Shown here piece after piece: positions 1-9,381 of a stretch of 34,655 bases of DNA. The notes beneath the pieces were generated by a model. The model was not told the DNA's origin, did no database searches, and saw only the letters and a program-made list of their open reading frames with translations. Position 1 is the first letter of the stretch, and each line of letters begins with the position of its first letter. A program made the translations under genes and the position numbers. Origin of the DNA: an uncultured Acidimicrobiales bacterium (GTDB lineage: Bacteria; Actinomycetota; Acidimicrobiia; Acidimicrobiales; UBA10347). The stretch is taken from assembly GCA_938015575.1 (NCBI GenBank), contig CALLPT010000200.1, positions 1 through 34,655 on the forward strand. The letters run 5' to 3'.

Positions 1-320
1 TTGTTACCGCCACCCTTGTTGTTGTTGCGGTTGCGGTTGTTTCCGCCGCCACCGCCACCATTGCGACCGCCGCCACCCTTGTTGTTGTTGCGGTTGCGGT
101 TGCGGTCATTGCGACCACCCCGGCGCTCTTCCTTGACCGGAGGTGCCTTTGGCTTGATGCGAGCACGAACCCGTGCTTCGCTCTTGGTGCGACCGAATAG
201 GCCAGTCTTGCCCTCTTCGATGACTTGAATTTCGGCATCGTCTTGATCAACGCCGAGCAAGTCGAGTGCACGCGATTGTGCTTCTTCGACCGTTCGAGCG
301 GTTGTAACAATCCACTCCAT
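1..320 (-). CDS. jag: Jag/KhpB RNA-binding protein, N-terminal part (truncated by window edge)
   Basis: Reading leftward from an ATG at 320, the frame stays open to the window edge (106 residues seen). Residues 1-55 match the Jag N-terminal domain: a VEEA helix followed by LLGVDQDDAEIQVIEEG and GLFGRTKSEARVRARI. The KH and R3H RNA-binding domains expected further on lie outside the window. Residues 66-106 form a low-complexity linker made almost only of N, R, K and G, encoded by a 33-bp perfect direct repeat (7-39 and 70-102). The gene starts 14 nt after the yidC stop, so the two are co-transcribed. In other bacteria KhpB/Jag is an RNA chaperone that acts with KhpA and sits next to yidC; that role is family knowledge. 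The Asn/Arg/Gly linker is longer and simpler than in the usual homologue and may be disordered. Confidence 0.85.
   Translation of the reverse strand, partial: MEWIVTTARTVEEAQSRALDLLGVDQDDAEIQVIEEGKTGLFGRTKSEARVRARIKPKAPPVKEERRGGRNDRNRNRNNNKGGGGRNGGGGGGNNRNRNNNKGGGN
7..102. repeat. 33-bp direct repeat pair inside jag linker
   Basis: Positions 7-39 and 70-102 are identical over 33 bp (CCGCCACCC, then four TTG triplets, then CGGTTGCGGTTG). They are separated by a related GCC/ACC-rich stretch. On the coding strand they encode two copies of an Asn-Arg/Lys-Gly block. Slippage or unequal exchange is the likely origin. Confidence 0.85.
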
Positions 321-334
321 AATGTTCCAGCTTT

Positions 335-1555
335 CTATTTCTTCTTCGGACGGCCCGATTCGCCCTTAGGCGTGACCCGGCGCGACGCCGGTTTCGAGGG
401 TTCGTCATTGTTCGATGTGGTCGAGCGCTTGGCTCGACCCCAACCCGAGGAGGTGTCATCCGCCTTGGACGAGCCAACTGCTCGATTCCGGCGGCCAGGA
501 GCCTCTTTGGTGGTGTCCGCAGACGTGCGGTCTCGGGGAGGTCGGGTGCGCTGGCGTCGCGACGAACCGTCAGAAACGGGTCGGCGACTGCCGTGGCGAG
601 AACTTGGGGCGGGTGTCGATGACTTGGAGCCACCGCCAAAGAGTCCAGCGAGCGGGTTCTCGGGCTCGTCGTCGTCATCGTCATCGTCGTCGTCATCGTC
701 GACTTCGATGGGCGTATTGAGCTCTTCGTCGGCATAGATGGTGCGCGTGAGGTATGCCTGCTGAATCACACGCAGCAGCGAGGACACGATGAAGTAAAGC
801 ACCAGGCCGCCCGGCATGGTAAAGGCAAAGATGGGCAGCATCCAAGGAATGATCTTCATGATCATCTGCTGTTGCGAGCTGATCTCGCCGGTTGATCGAC
901 CGGCAATTTGCTGTTGCTGGTACCAGCCCAAGCCGGCGACCAGCGCGACCATCAGCAGGTACGGAATGGAGCTCGCGATCGAGTCGCCCAAGACCTCGAG
1001 TGGCGTGCGGCTCAGGTCGATGCCCAGCCACAACATTTCATTGTCTTGGATCAGTGCTTGGTACAGGTCACTGCTCTGATCGAGGTATTCGGGATTGAAG
1101 TTCCGGGGCGCCTTGTCGACATCGGGGACAACAAAGCCGGCCGCACCCGAGGCCTGGGCTTCAGCACCTGAGCTCGCAATACGAGCCGCCTCGAACCCAA
1201 TGTCGGACGAACGCCGCGTGATACCGCGGATAACGCGGAACATCACGATGAACACGGGCGACTGGACCAAGATCGGCAAGCAGCCACTGAGCGGCGAGAC
1301 GTTGTGCTCCTGGTAGAGCGCCATCATCTCCTGATTCATGCGCTCGCGGTCGTCTTTGTACTTCTTCTGCAGCTTGCGTACCTGCGGCTGAATCCGGCGC
1401 ATGGACACCATCGACTTGGTGCTGCGATAGGTCAGCGGCGACAGCACCAACAACACGAGCGTGGTCAAGGCGATAATCGCAAAGCCGTAGCTCGGTACGA
1501 GGGAGTAGAACCAGGCCAGCAGGCCGGCCAAGAGATCGAAGATTGGATCAAGCAT
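335..1555 (-). CDS. yidC: Membrane protein insertase YidC (Oxa1 family)
   Basis: A 406-aa YidC of the Gram-positive/actinobacterial type, which inserts proteins into the cytoplasmic membrane alone or with SecYEG. Hydrophobic segments lie at about residues 22-42, 90-112, 195-213 and 235-262. The conserved groove arginine sits after the first segment (LTYRSTKSM), and the cytoplasmic charged hairpin follows (RKLQKKYKDDRERM). The C-terminus carries a run of 11 Asp (nt about 667-703) and then about 110 residues of Ser/Arg/Lys-rich tail, of the kind that contacts ribosomes in actinobacterial homologues. I chose the ATG at 1555 (MLDPIF), which matches typical family N-termini; an in-frame ATG at 1567 adds MRKT. 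It sits between yidD and jag in the usual rpmH-rnpA-yidD-yidC-jag operon. Confidence 0.95.
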   Translation of the reverse strand: MLDPIFDLLAGLLAWFYSLVPSYGFAIIALTTLVLLVLSPLTYRSTKSMVSMRRIQPQVRKLQKKYKDDRERMNQEMMALYQEHNVSPLSGCLPILVQSPVFIVMFRVIRGITRRSSDIGFEAARIASSGAEAQASGAAGFVVPDVDKAPRNFNPEYLDQSSDLYQALIQDNEMLWLGIDLSRTPLEVLGDSIASSIPYLLMVALVAGLGWYQQQQIAGRSTGEISSQQQMIMKIIPWMLPIFAFTMPGGLVLYFIVSSLLRVIQQAYLTRTIYADEELNTPIEVDDDDDDDDDDDEPENPLAGLFGGGSKSSTPAPSSRHGSRRPVSDGSSRRQRTRPPRDRTSADTTKEAPGRRNRAVGSSKADDTSSGWGRAKRSTTSNNDEPSKPASRRVTPKGESGRPKKK

Positions 1556-1588
1556 CGTTTTTCTCACGCATGGGCGTTGTCAGAGGTC

Positions 1589-1807
1589 TCACGTCGGGGG
1601 AGCGGGCACAGGGTCAAGTCCGTGGCCGCCGAGTGGATGGCACCGGCTGACGCGGCGGATCGACAACCAAAGGCCCCGGGCTACCCCATGGACTTCGACG
1701 GCTTCCGCGGCATACGCCGAGCACGTGGGTAGATAGCGACAGGCCGGTGGACGCAGTGATCGGTACTGTTGGTACCAACTCAACGCGCCAAGCACCGCCC
1801 TTTTCAT
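1589..1807 (-). CDS. yidD: Membrane protein insertion efficiency factor YidD
   Basis: A small (72 aa) YidD protein with the family signature: a short basic/amphipathic N-terminus, then [27 protein letters not shown] with its conserved cysteines, [15 protein letters not shown] and a GLDPVP end. YidD is a membrane-associated helper of YidC-dependent insertion, and the gene lies directly upstream of yidC here. The ATG at 1807 is preferred by position in the family; an in-frame TTG at 1816 has a GGGAG only a few bases upstream and adds three residues. The stop is 33 nt before the yidC start, consistent with one operon. Confidence 0.92.
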   Translation of the reverse strand: MKRAVLGALSWYQQYRSLRPPACRYLPTCSAYAAEAVEVHGVARGLWLSIRRVSRCHPLGGHGLDPVPAPPT

Positions 1808-1866
1808 GCGAACCAACGCTCCCGCGTTGCAACACCACGGTGGTGGCGTGCGCCGCAGATCATTGT

Positions 1867-2226
1867 TCAGCTCGCCGTGTCGGCAGTGCCGTCCGGCCGC
1901 GCGACGGCGCGCACCAACGCCAGGACGTCGTCCTGGAGCGTGGCGAACTCGACCGAAGCAGCGTTGGCATGCTTGACACCGAACAGGTAGAGGCCCGGCG
2001 CGAGTTCATTCGAATGGGTGGCCAAAATGGCCCGCATTCGCCGACGGATGCGGTTGCGCTTGACGGCAGTACCGACCGACCGCCCGATCGCATACCCAAT
2101 ATAGGGTGCATGATCGTGGTCGGTGGGCAGTGGCGCCCATCGCAACCAGCACACACGGCCATTGCGTCGTCGGCCTGTCTCCGACAACGCATCGAATGAC
2201 GCGCGAGCGCTCAGTGCCTGAATCAG
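1867..2226 (-). CDS. rnpA: Ribonuclease P protein component, apparent CTG start
   Basis: RnpA is the protein subunit of RNase P, which trims the 5' leader of tRNA precursors. The RNR signature is clear ([25 protein letters not shown]), and the frame ends at TGA 1867-1869. The first ordinary start codon in frame is a TTG at 2187 (106 aa), but this would remove the first helix. The codons upstream of it read [14 protein letters not shown], which looks like the normal RnpA N-terminus (a basic-hydrophobic strand leading into RASFDALxxTGRRR). Reading back through rpmH in this frame, I find no ATG, GTG or TTG before 2226. The most economical start is CTG at 2224-2226, overlapping the rpmH stop as CTGA and giving 119 aa, the usual family length. 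CTG at 2214 is an alternative. The start assignment is inference; the product is secure. Confidence 0.85.
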   Translation of the reverse strand: MIQALSARASFDALSETGRRRNGRVCWLRWAPLPTDHDHAPYIGYAIGRSVGTAVKRNRIRRRMRAILATHSNELAPGLYLFGVKHANAASVEFATLQDDVLALVRAVARPDGTADTAS

Positions 2227-2357
2227 GCCGAGAGCTTCTTGCGGCCCTGGCGGCGGCGGCCGTTCACAATGCGGCGGCCGGCCTTGGTCGACATCCGCGA
2301 GCGGAAACCGTGACGCTTGGAGCGGCGGCGTACGTTCGGCTGAAAGGTTCTCTTCAC
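2223..2357 (-). CDS. rpmH: 50S ribosomal protein L34
   Basis: A 44-aa basic protein with the whole L34 signature: [21 protein letters not shown], then [22 protein letters not shown]. It starts with GTG at 2355-2357 (VKRTFQ; read as Met), which is why it is easy to miss inside a longer frame. The stop TGA at 2223-2225 overlaps the proposed CTG start of rnpA, suggesting translational coupling. It is the first gene of the leftward rpmH-rnpA-yidD-yidC-jag operon, divergent from dnaA. Confidence 0.96.
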   Translation of the reverse strand: MKRTFQPNVRRRSKRHGFRSRMSTKAGRRIVNGRRRQGRKKLSA

Positions 2358-2714
2358 GATTCGTCCCAATCGTTCGATGGGCTCAGACGGTGGTCCGAGC
2401 AGGTGATGAACCGGGAGAAGCGGCAAACGAGGGTCCCGGCACAAAGGCTCCGCATAACGCTAGGCCCTTCCTGCAACAGCAACAACACCAGCCGCGAGCT
2501 TGGTGCCATCAGCGAGTGCGCCAATTGAAATCGCCCCTTGCACAAGAGGGCAATCGTGGTGATAAGTTCCCGAAGCTGCATGAGGGGGGGATCCCTCACG
2601 CACACCTTCAGGGACCAAATCTCAGTGATTGGTTGCGGTGGGTCCGGAGACCTCGCGACCGAGCACGCACATCTGCAGTGCGGCGCACGCGCACGCACGC
2701 TTTCGGGAGAAATC
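2358..2714. other. rpmH-dnaA divergent intergenic region
   Basis: This 357-bp spacer holds the divergent promoters of rpmH and dnaA. A possible dnaA promoter is TTGCAC (2538-2543), 17 bp, GATAAG (2561-2566). A 6-bp inverted repeat TGAGGG/CCCTCA (2581-2586 and 2593-2598) could fold in the dnaA leader. I see no convincing DnaA boxes here, unlike the dnaA-dnaN spacer. An in-frame extension of dnaA upstream to 2538 exists, but its protein sequence is unlike any DnaA N-terminus. Confidence 0.5.
2457..2485 (-). promoter_or_regulatory. Candidate rpmH operon promoter
   Basis: On the minus strand a -35-like TTGTTG (complement of 2480-2485) is followed after exactly 17 bp by TAGCGT (complement of 2457-2462). 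TAGCGT fits the actinobacterial TANNNT -10 pattern. It lies about 100 bp upstream of the rpmH GTG. This is a pattern match only. Confidence 0.4.
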
Positions 2715-4118
2715 TTGTCTACATCTGAGACGCTCTGGGCTGCCGTCGCCGAGCAAATTCGCCTGCAGCTCAACGACGCTGTCTGGCTCTCCACATTTGC
2801 TGGAGTGACAACCACAACTCGCCACGATCCGGACGGGGCGACCCATGTCCAGCTCGAAGTGCCGAGCGTGATCGCCAAGGATCGCATCAACAACCGGTAC
2901 CACGCGATGGTGCAAGACGCGTTCGACGAAGTCTGTGGCCCGACAACGACCTTTGGTGTAGTCGTGCACGTCAACGAATCGCCCGAATGGTCCGTCGAAG
3001 CTGATGACCTCGTTGCCGCCAACGAGCACCACCCCAAACTGACCGCGGTCGACTCGACGTCGGCCGGCAACGAAGCGCCGGCCCCGACGATCAACAACCG
3101 CTACACCTTTGAGCGATTCGTGACCGGATCGTCAAACCGGTTCGCACACGCGGCTGCGCTCGCAGTGGCCGAGACACCGTCGCGTTCCTACAACCCGCTG
3201 TTCATCCATGGACACGCCGGTCTGGGCAAGACCCACCTCTTGCAGGCAATTGCGCACTACGTCACCGAGAACTATCCGACGTATCGGGTTCGTTACGTGA
3301 CGACGGAGACACTCATGAGCGAGTTTGTCGACGCGATTCGATCAAGCACGACTACCGAGTTCAAGCGGCGCTACCGCGAGAACGATGTGCTGCTCATCGA
3401 CGACATCCAGTTCCTCGAGGGCAAAGACGCACTCCAAGAAGAGCTGTTCCACACCTTCAACACGCTTCATCAAGCCGATCGCCAAATCGTGTTGTCCTCA
3501 GATCGCCCGCCCGACGCGATCCCCACCCTCGAAGATCGTCTTCGCAGCCGCTTCAAGATGGGCCTGATCACCGATATTCAGCCGCCGGACATCGAAACCC
3601 GTCTCGCGATTCTGCGCACCCGCACCGAGAACGATCACATCAGCATCGACAGCGACATCCTCGAATTCATCGCGAGCAATATCACCAACAACATCCGCGA
3701 ACTCGAAGGTGCCCTCATTCGAGCGACCGCCTACGCGCAACTCACCAACGAACCACTCACGCTCGATGTCGCCAAGAAGGTCTTGTCGGATCTGGTCAAC
3801 GAGCCCGAGCCACGCACGATCACTCCGCAGATGATCCTCGAATCTTCTGCCGCCCACTTCGGTTTCTCGATCGAAGAGATCTGTGGCGCCAGCCGGCGCC
3901 GTCCACTCGTATCTGCTCGCCAAGTCGCCATGTATGTGATGCGCGAACTCACCGACATGAGCTATCCCGCCATTGCCCGCGAGTTCGGTGGCCGAGACCA
4001 CACAACGGTCATCCACTCGGTCGAAAAGGTGAAGAAGCTCATTGCCGAGCGTCGCCAGGTCTATGACCAAGTCACCGAGTTGATCCAGACCATCAAGTCC
4101 GGCCGCTCCGCGGCGTAG
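2715..4118 (+). CDS. dnaA: Chromosomal replication initiator DnaA
   Basis: DnaA is the AAA+ initiator that binds oriC boxes and melts the origin. The protein is 467 aa from the TTG at 2715, which has a strong GGGAGA ribosome-binding site at 2705-2710; the N-terminus then reads STSETLWAAVAEQIRLQL, the expected domain I start. Walker A (GHAGLGKT) is at about residues 166-173, Walker B (LLIDD) at about 226-230, and the DNA-binding signature GRDHTTVIHSVEKV of domain IV begins near residue 426. Domain II is short and Thr/Ala-rich. It is divergent from rpmH and followed by the origin and dnaN, the canonical layout. The TTG start is unusual but well supported by the Shine-Dalgarno sequence. Confidence 0.97.
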   Translation: MSTSETLWAAVAEQIRLQLNDAVWLSTFAGVTTTTRHDPDGATHVQLEVPSVIAKDRINNRYHAMVQDAFDEVCGPTTTFGVVVHVNESPEWSVEADDLVAANEHHPKLTAVDSTSAGNEAPAPTINNRYTFERFVTGSSNRFAHAAALAVAETPSRSYNPLFIHGHAGLGKTHLLQAIAHYVTENYPTYRVRYVTTETLMSEFVDAIRSSTTTEFKRRYRENDVLLIDDIQFLEGKDALQEELFHTFNTLHQADRQIVLSSDRPPDAIPTLEDRLRSRFKMGLITDIQPPDIETRLAILRTRTENDHISIDSDILEFIASNITNNIRELEGALIRATAYAQLTNEPLTLDVAKKVLSDLVNEPEPRTITPQMILESSAAHFGFSIEEICGASRRRPLVSARQVAMYVMRELTDMSYPAIAREFGGRDHTTVIHSVEKVKKLIAERRQVYDQVTELIQTIKSGRSAA

Positions 4119-4376
4119 CGTTACCCGTGTGCACCATCGCTGTTCCACAGCGCGCGCTGGACAAAGATGTGCACAACCTTGGTACAACCGTGGACAACGC
4201 GACCTTGTTCACCGGTCCCAGCTCCAATGCCCGCGAGCATGTGGAAGACCGCTCGCGGTACCCACAACCAACATCCGCATGAGCAGAACGGTTTCGGCGG
4301 TTCTGCACAAATCCACAGCACTACAACTACTACTAGTTTTCCTTAAGGAACTTGAGGGAAGAGGACACCGATCCCT
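4119..4376. other. oriC: Chromosomal replication origin oriC (DnaA-box cluster)
   Basis: The dnaA-dnaN spacer carries a dense set of 9-mers close to TT(A/G/T)TCCACA. On the plus strand these are TGTTCCACA 4141-4149, TTGTTCACC 4205-4213, GTACCCACA 4258-4266, TTCTGCACA 4301-4309 and AAATCCACA 4309-4317. On the minus strand they are TTGTCCAGC 4156-4164, TTGTGCACA 4168-4176, TTGTCCACG 4189-4197 and TCTTCCACA 4240-4248. Each matches consensus at 7 or 8 of 9 bases. Three inverted repeats are interleaved: CAGCGCGCGCTG (4148-4159); CCGCGAGC/GCTCGCGG (4231-4238, 4251-4258), which frames one box; and GCAGAAC/GTTCTGC (4283-4289, 4300-4306). The 3' end becomes AT-rich at 4320-4346, next to a trio-like element. 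Location and content together make this oriC. Confidence 0.9.
4321..4335 (-). other. DnaA-trio-like element of the origin unwinding region
   Basis: The plus strand reads CTA CAA CTA CTA CTA, so the complementary strand, read 3' to 5' away from the last DnaA box, is GAT GTT GAT GAT GAT. This is the pattern and polarity (3'-[G/A]A[T/A]-5' repeats) described for the bacterial DnaA-trio that DnaA uses to capture a single strand. It begins three bases after the AAATCCACA box (4309-4317) and runs into the AT-rich GTTTTCCTTAAGG. Four of five triplets fit. Confidence 0.65.
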
Positions 4377-5471
4377 GTGAAACTTCGTTGTGAGAGAGAC
4401 ACCCTGGTCGAAGCGCTCCAGACCGCTGGTCGCGCCGTCTCAGGTCGTGGTGGTCAGTTGCCGGTCCTTTCCGGCCTGTACTTGAGCCTCGAAGGTGATG
4501 AGCTTGCTGTCACCGGTAGCGATCTGGAGCTCACGATTGCTCGCCGGCTCACCGTCAATGGCGAAGTGGACGGCACCGCCGTCATCCCGGCCAAGTTGCT
4601 CATCGATGTGGTCCGTTCGCTCGAGCCAGGTGCCATCGAACTTGACCTCTCCGAGCTGGATCTCACGATTCGTGGTGGTCGATCCGAATTCACGATCCGC
4701 ACCATCCCGACCGACGAGTTCCCCCAGCTCGTGAGTGCCGAAGGTCCCGCGGTGGCCCTCGAAGCGGCGTCGTTCGTTGCTGCGCTCCGCCAGGTGGTTC
4801 CAGCGGCAAGCTCCGATGACTCCCGTCCGATTCTCACCGGCGTGCTGATGAAGCCCAGCGAAGCCGGTCTGCGTTTGACGGCCACTGACTCGTATCGCCT
4901 CGCCGTTGCGGACATTCCTGGTGCCACCGTGCTCGAAGGCGACCAGTCGGTGCTGGTTCCGTCGCGAGCACTCGCCGAAGTTCGTCGCGTGGTCGGCGAC
5001 GCGCCCGAAGTCACGCTTCGCCTGGGTGAAAACGATGCTTCCTTCGAAATCGAAGGCCTGGTTGTCACCACCCGTCTTATCGATGGTGATTTCCCCAAAA
5101 CCGATGCCCTGATTCCAACCGGTCCGTCGAACGAGCTCGCCGTCAATCGCGAAACCGTCCTCGACGCGGTCCGCCGCGTGCGACTGCTGGCACAAGAGAG
5201 CACTCCCGTACGCCTGGTGATGAACGCAGACGGCCTCGAGATCGTCGCGATCACCCAAGACGTTGGCGAGGGCCACGAGACCGTTGACGCCGTCTACACC
5301 GGCGATGAGCTCACGGTGGCGTTCAATCCTGCGTTCCTGCTCGACGGTCTCGACGTGGCACCGGGCGAAGACGTGACGCTCCAGACCATCGACTCGCTCA
5401 AACCAGCCGTACTGCGCTGCCCCGGCAATGAGCATTTCCTGTACCTGCTCATGCCGGTCCGGGTGCCCTAG
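4377..5471 (+). CDS. dnaN: DNA polymerase III beta subunit (sliding clamp)
   Basis: The ring-shaped processivity clamp that tethers DNA polymerase III and other clamp-binding proteins to DNA. The 364-aa length is normal for the family. Three repeated clamp domains are evident, with landmarks such as VSGRGGQLPVLSGLYL near the N-terminus, SDDSRPILTGVLM and TATDSYRLAVA in the middle, and the clamp C-terminus HFLYLLMPVRVP. The start is GTG at 4377, with a GAGGGAAGAGGA purine tract about 10-20 bases upstream in the last part of oriC. It is followed by recF after a 41-bp gap, as is common. Confidence 0.97.
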   Translation: MKLRCERDTLVEALQTAGRAVSGRGGQLPVLSGLYLSLEGDELAVTGSDLELTIARRLTVNGEVDGTAVIPAKLLIDVVRSLEPGAIELDLSELDLTIRGGRSEFTIRTIPTDEFPQLVSAEGPAVALEAASFVAALRQVVPAASSDDSRPILTGVLMKPSEAGLRLTATDSYRLAVADIPGATVLEGDQSVLVPSRALAEVRRVVGDAPEVTLRLGENDASFEIEGLVVTTRLIDGDFPKTDALIPTGPSNELAVNRETVLDAVRRVRLLAQESTPVRLVMNADGLEIVAITQDVGEGHETVDAVYTGDELTVAFNPAFLLDGLDVAPGEDVTLQTIDSLKPAVLRCPGNEHFLYLLMPVRVP

Positions 5472-5512
5472 CTCACGGTGATCTGCTGCGGCGTTGATCG
5501 CCGCCGTTCTTG

Positions 5513-6604
5513 ATGCGACTTCGCGACCTGGCCCTCACTGACTTCCGTAGTTACGCGTCGCTCGAGCTCACGTTTCCCGACGGACTGACCTGCATCGTCG
5601 GCGAAAACGGCATAGGCAAGACCAATCTGCTCGAGGCTGTCGGCTACCTCGTGCATCTGAAATCGTTCCGTGGCGCGGACAATCCGACCATGGTGCGCAT
5701 CGGTGCCGATCGGGCGTATGTGCGGGGGCAGGGGACCAGCAAGGGTCGCGAGCTCCAGATCGAATCGGAGCTACCACGCACCGGGCGCGGCAGGGTCCAG
5801 GTCAACCGGCAACGCCTGACGCGCTCAGCCGATCTTGCCGCGGCCGCTCGGATCAGCGTGTTCGCGCCCGATGATCTTGCGACGATCAAATCTTCGCCCG
5901 GCTTACGCCGAGATTTTCTCGACGACTCCGTCGTCTCGTTGTGGCCGCGACAAGACGACACGCGACGGACCTTGGCCCAGGTGTTGAAGCAGCGGAACGC
6001 GCTTTTGCGTCAGAATCGGTCGTCGCGGGGTCGCCTCGACAACGACACGGTCGTCATGCTCGATATTTGGGACGAACGTTTTGCCGCCGCCGGCGAGGCA
6101 CTCGGCGCGGCACGACTTTCGCTTGTCCAAGAACTCGCCCCCTTTGTCGACGCGGCCTATCGCCAGCTCTCCACTCGCAACGACGATGCGGTGTCGTTGC
6201 AGTACGCACCGGAATGGTTCGACCAGGGGCTCGATGTCGCGCTCGCCGCCTCGCGCGAAGAGGATGTCCGCCGCGGCACCACGCTCGTCGGACCCCACCG
6301 CGACGACTTGGTCGTCTTCCTCAACGGTGCGCCAAGTCGGACCCACGCTTCGCAGGGCGAGCAACGGACCTTGGCGTTGGCGCTACGACTCGGCGTGCAT
6401 TTGCTGTTGACCGAGCGCCACGGCGAGTCGCCGCTGTTGCTGCTCGACGATGTGTTCAGCGAACTGGATCGTTTTCGCACCGCAGCGCTGTTCGAAGCCC
6501 TGCCGCCGGGTCAGGCAATGCTGACGACCGCCGTGTCGTTGCCCGAAGGCGCAGACCCGGCCTGCGTGCTCGAAGCCACGCCCGGTACGGTGACCGAGCG
6601 ATGA
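5513..6604 (+). CDS. recF: DNA replication and repair protein RecF
   Basis: RecF is an SMC-like ATPase that loads RecA at single-strand gaps together with RecO and RecR. The protein is 363 aa from the ATG at 5513 (MRLRDLALTDFRSYASLEL), with a TTG directly before it. Walker A GENGIGKT is at residues 30-37, the ABC-type signature SQGEQRTLALAL starts at 280 and Walker B LLLLDDVFSEL at about 307-317. The length is typical. No clear ribosome-binding site precedes the ATG, so translation may depend on coupling with dnaN. The gene ends 19 nt before the DUF721 gene. Confidence 0.96.
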   Translation: MRLRDLALTDFRSYASLELTFPDGLTCIVGENGIGKTNLLEAVGYLVHLKSFRGADNPTMVRIGADRAYVRGQGTSKGRELQIESELPRTGRGRVQVNRQRLTRSADLAAAARISVFAPDDLATIKSSPGLRRDFLDDSVVSLWPRQDDTRRTLAQVLKQRNALLRQNRSSRGRLDNDTVVMLDIWDERFAAAGEALGAARLSLVQELAPFVDAAYRQLSTRNDDAVSLQYAPEWFDQGLDVALAASREEDVRRGTTLVGPHRDDLVVFLNGAPSRTHASQGEQRTLALALRLGVHLLLTERHGESPLLLLDDVFSELDRFRTAALFEALPPGQAMLTTAVSLPEGADPACVLEATPGTVTER

Positions 6605-6623
6605 TGATGTTGAAGCGGCAAGG

Positions 6624-6977
6624 GTGACGGGACACCGTCGCTCGCGGGGAACGGGTTCTTGGGAGCCGTTGCGTGGGCGCGCCGCGCCAGTGCCGGTACG
6701 CGATGCACTGGATCAATTGGCATCGACGATGGGTTTGGCCAGCGTCGATGGCATCAACCGATTGTTCTTGTCGTGGCCTGAGATTGTCGGCAGCGAGCTC
6801 GCTGCTCAGTGCTCACCGAAGCGGTTGACCGAAAAGGTTCTCACCGTCGAAGCAATCGATCAGCAGTGGGCAACCGAGCTGCGCTGGATGACCGCATTGA
6901 TTGCGCAGCGATGCTGTGAAGCCCTTGGCGAGGGCTCGGTGACCGATGTCAAAATTGTGCGTCCAACAACTCGTTGA
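6624..6977 (+). CDS. DUF721 (DciA-like) protein
   Basis: A 117-aa DUF721 protein. The conserved core runs from about residue 25: VRDALDQLASTMGL, LFLSWPEIVGSELAAQCSP, then LTVEAIDQQWATELRWMTALIAQR and a final VTDVKIV. DUF721 includes DciA, the replicative-helicase loader/operator of bacteria lacking DnaC or DnaI. In actinobacteria a DUF721 gene between recF and gyrB is standard, so a helicase-operator role is likely but not shown. The GTG start at 6624 is preceded by a weak AAGG; it lies 19 nt after the recF stop, consistent with an operon. Confidence 0.85.
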   Translation: MTGHRRSRGTGSWEPLRGRAAPVPVRDALDQLASTMGLASVDGINRLFLSWPEIVGSELAAQCSPKRLTEKVLTVEAIDQQWATELRWMTALIAQRCCEALGEGSVTDVKIVRPTTR

Positions 6978-9281
<2,304 letters not shown>

Positions 9282-9381
9282 CGACGATCTACCCAGCCGG
9301 TCCGACAACTCACACCGATGTCTGACCGGCGCTTGATCGATCCGAAGCAGCAGGACCTGACCGGAGGACTGAGAGCAAAAC

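Noticed and set aside
2538-2714. Upstream extension of DnaA
   Set aside because: The added 59 residues are Arg/Gly/Cys-rich and unlike domain I, while TTG 2715 has a strong ribosome-binding site.
2358-2714. oriC in the rpmH-dnaA spacer
   Set aside because: I find no cluster of DnaA boxes there; the boxes and AT-rich stretch are between dnaA and dnaN.
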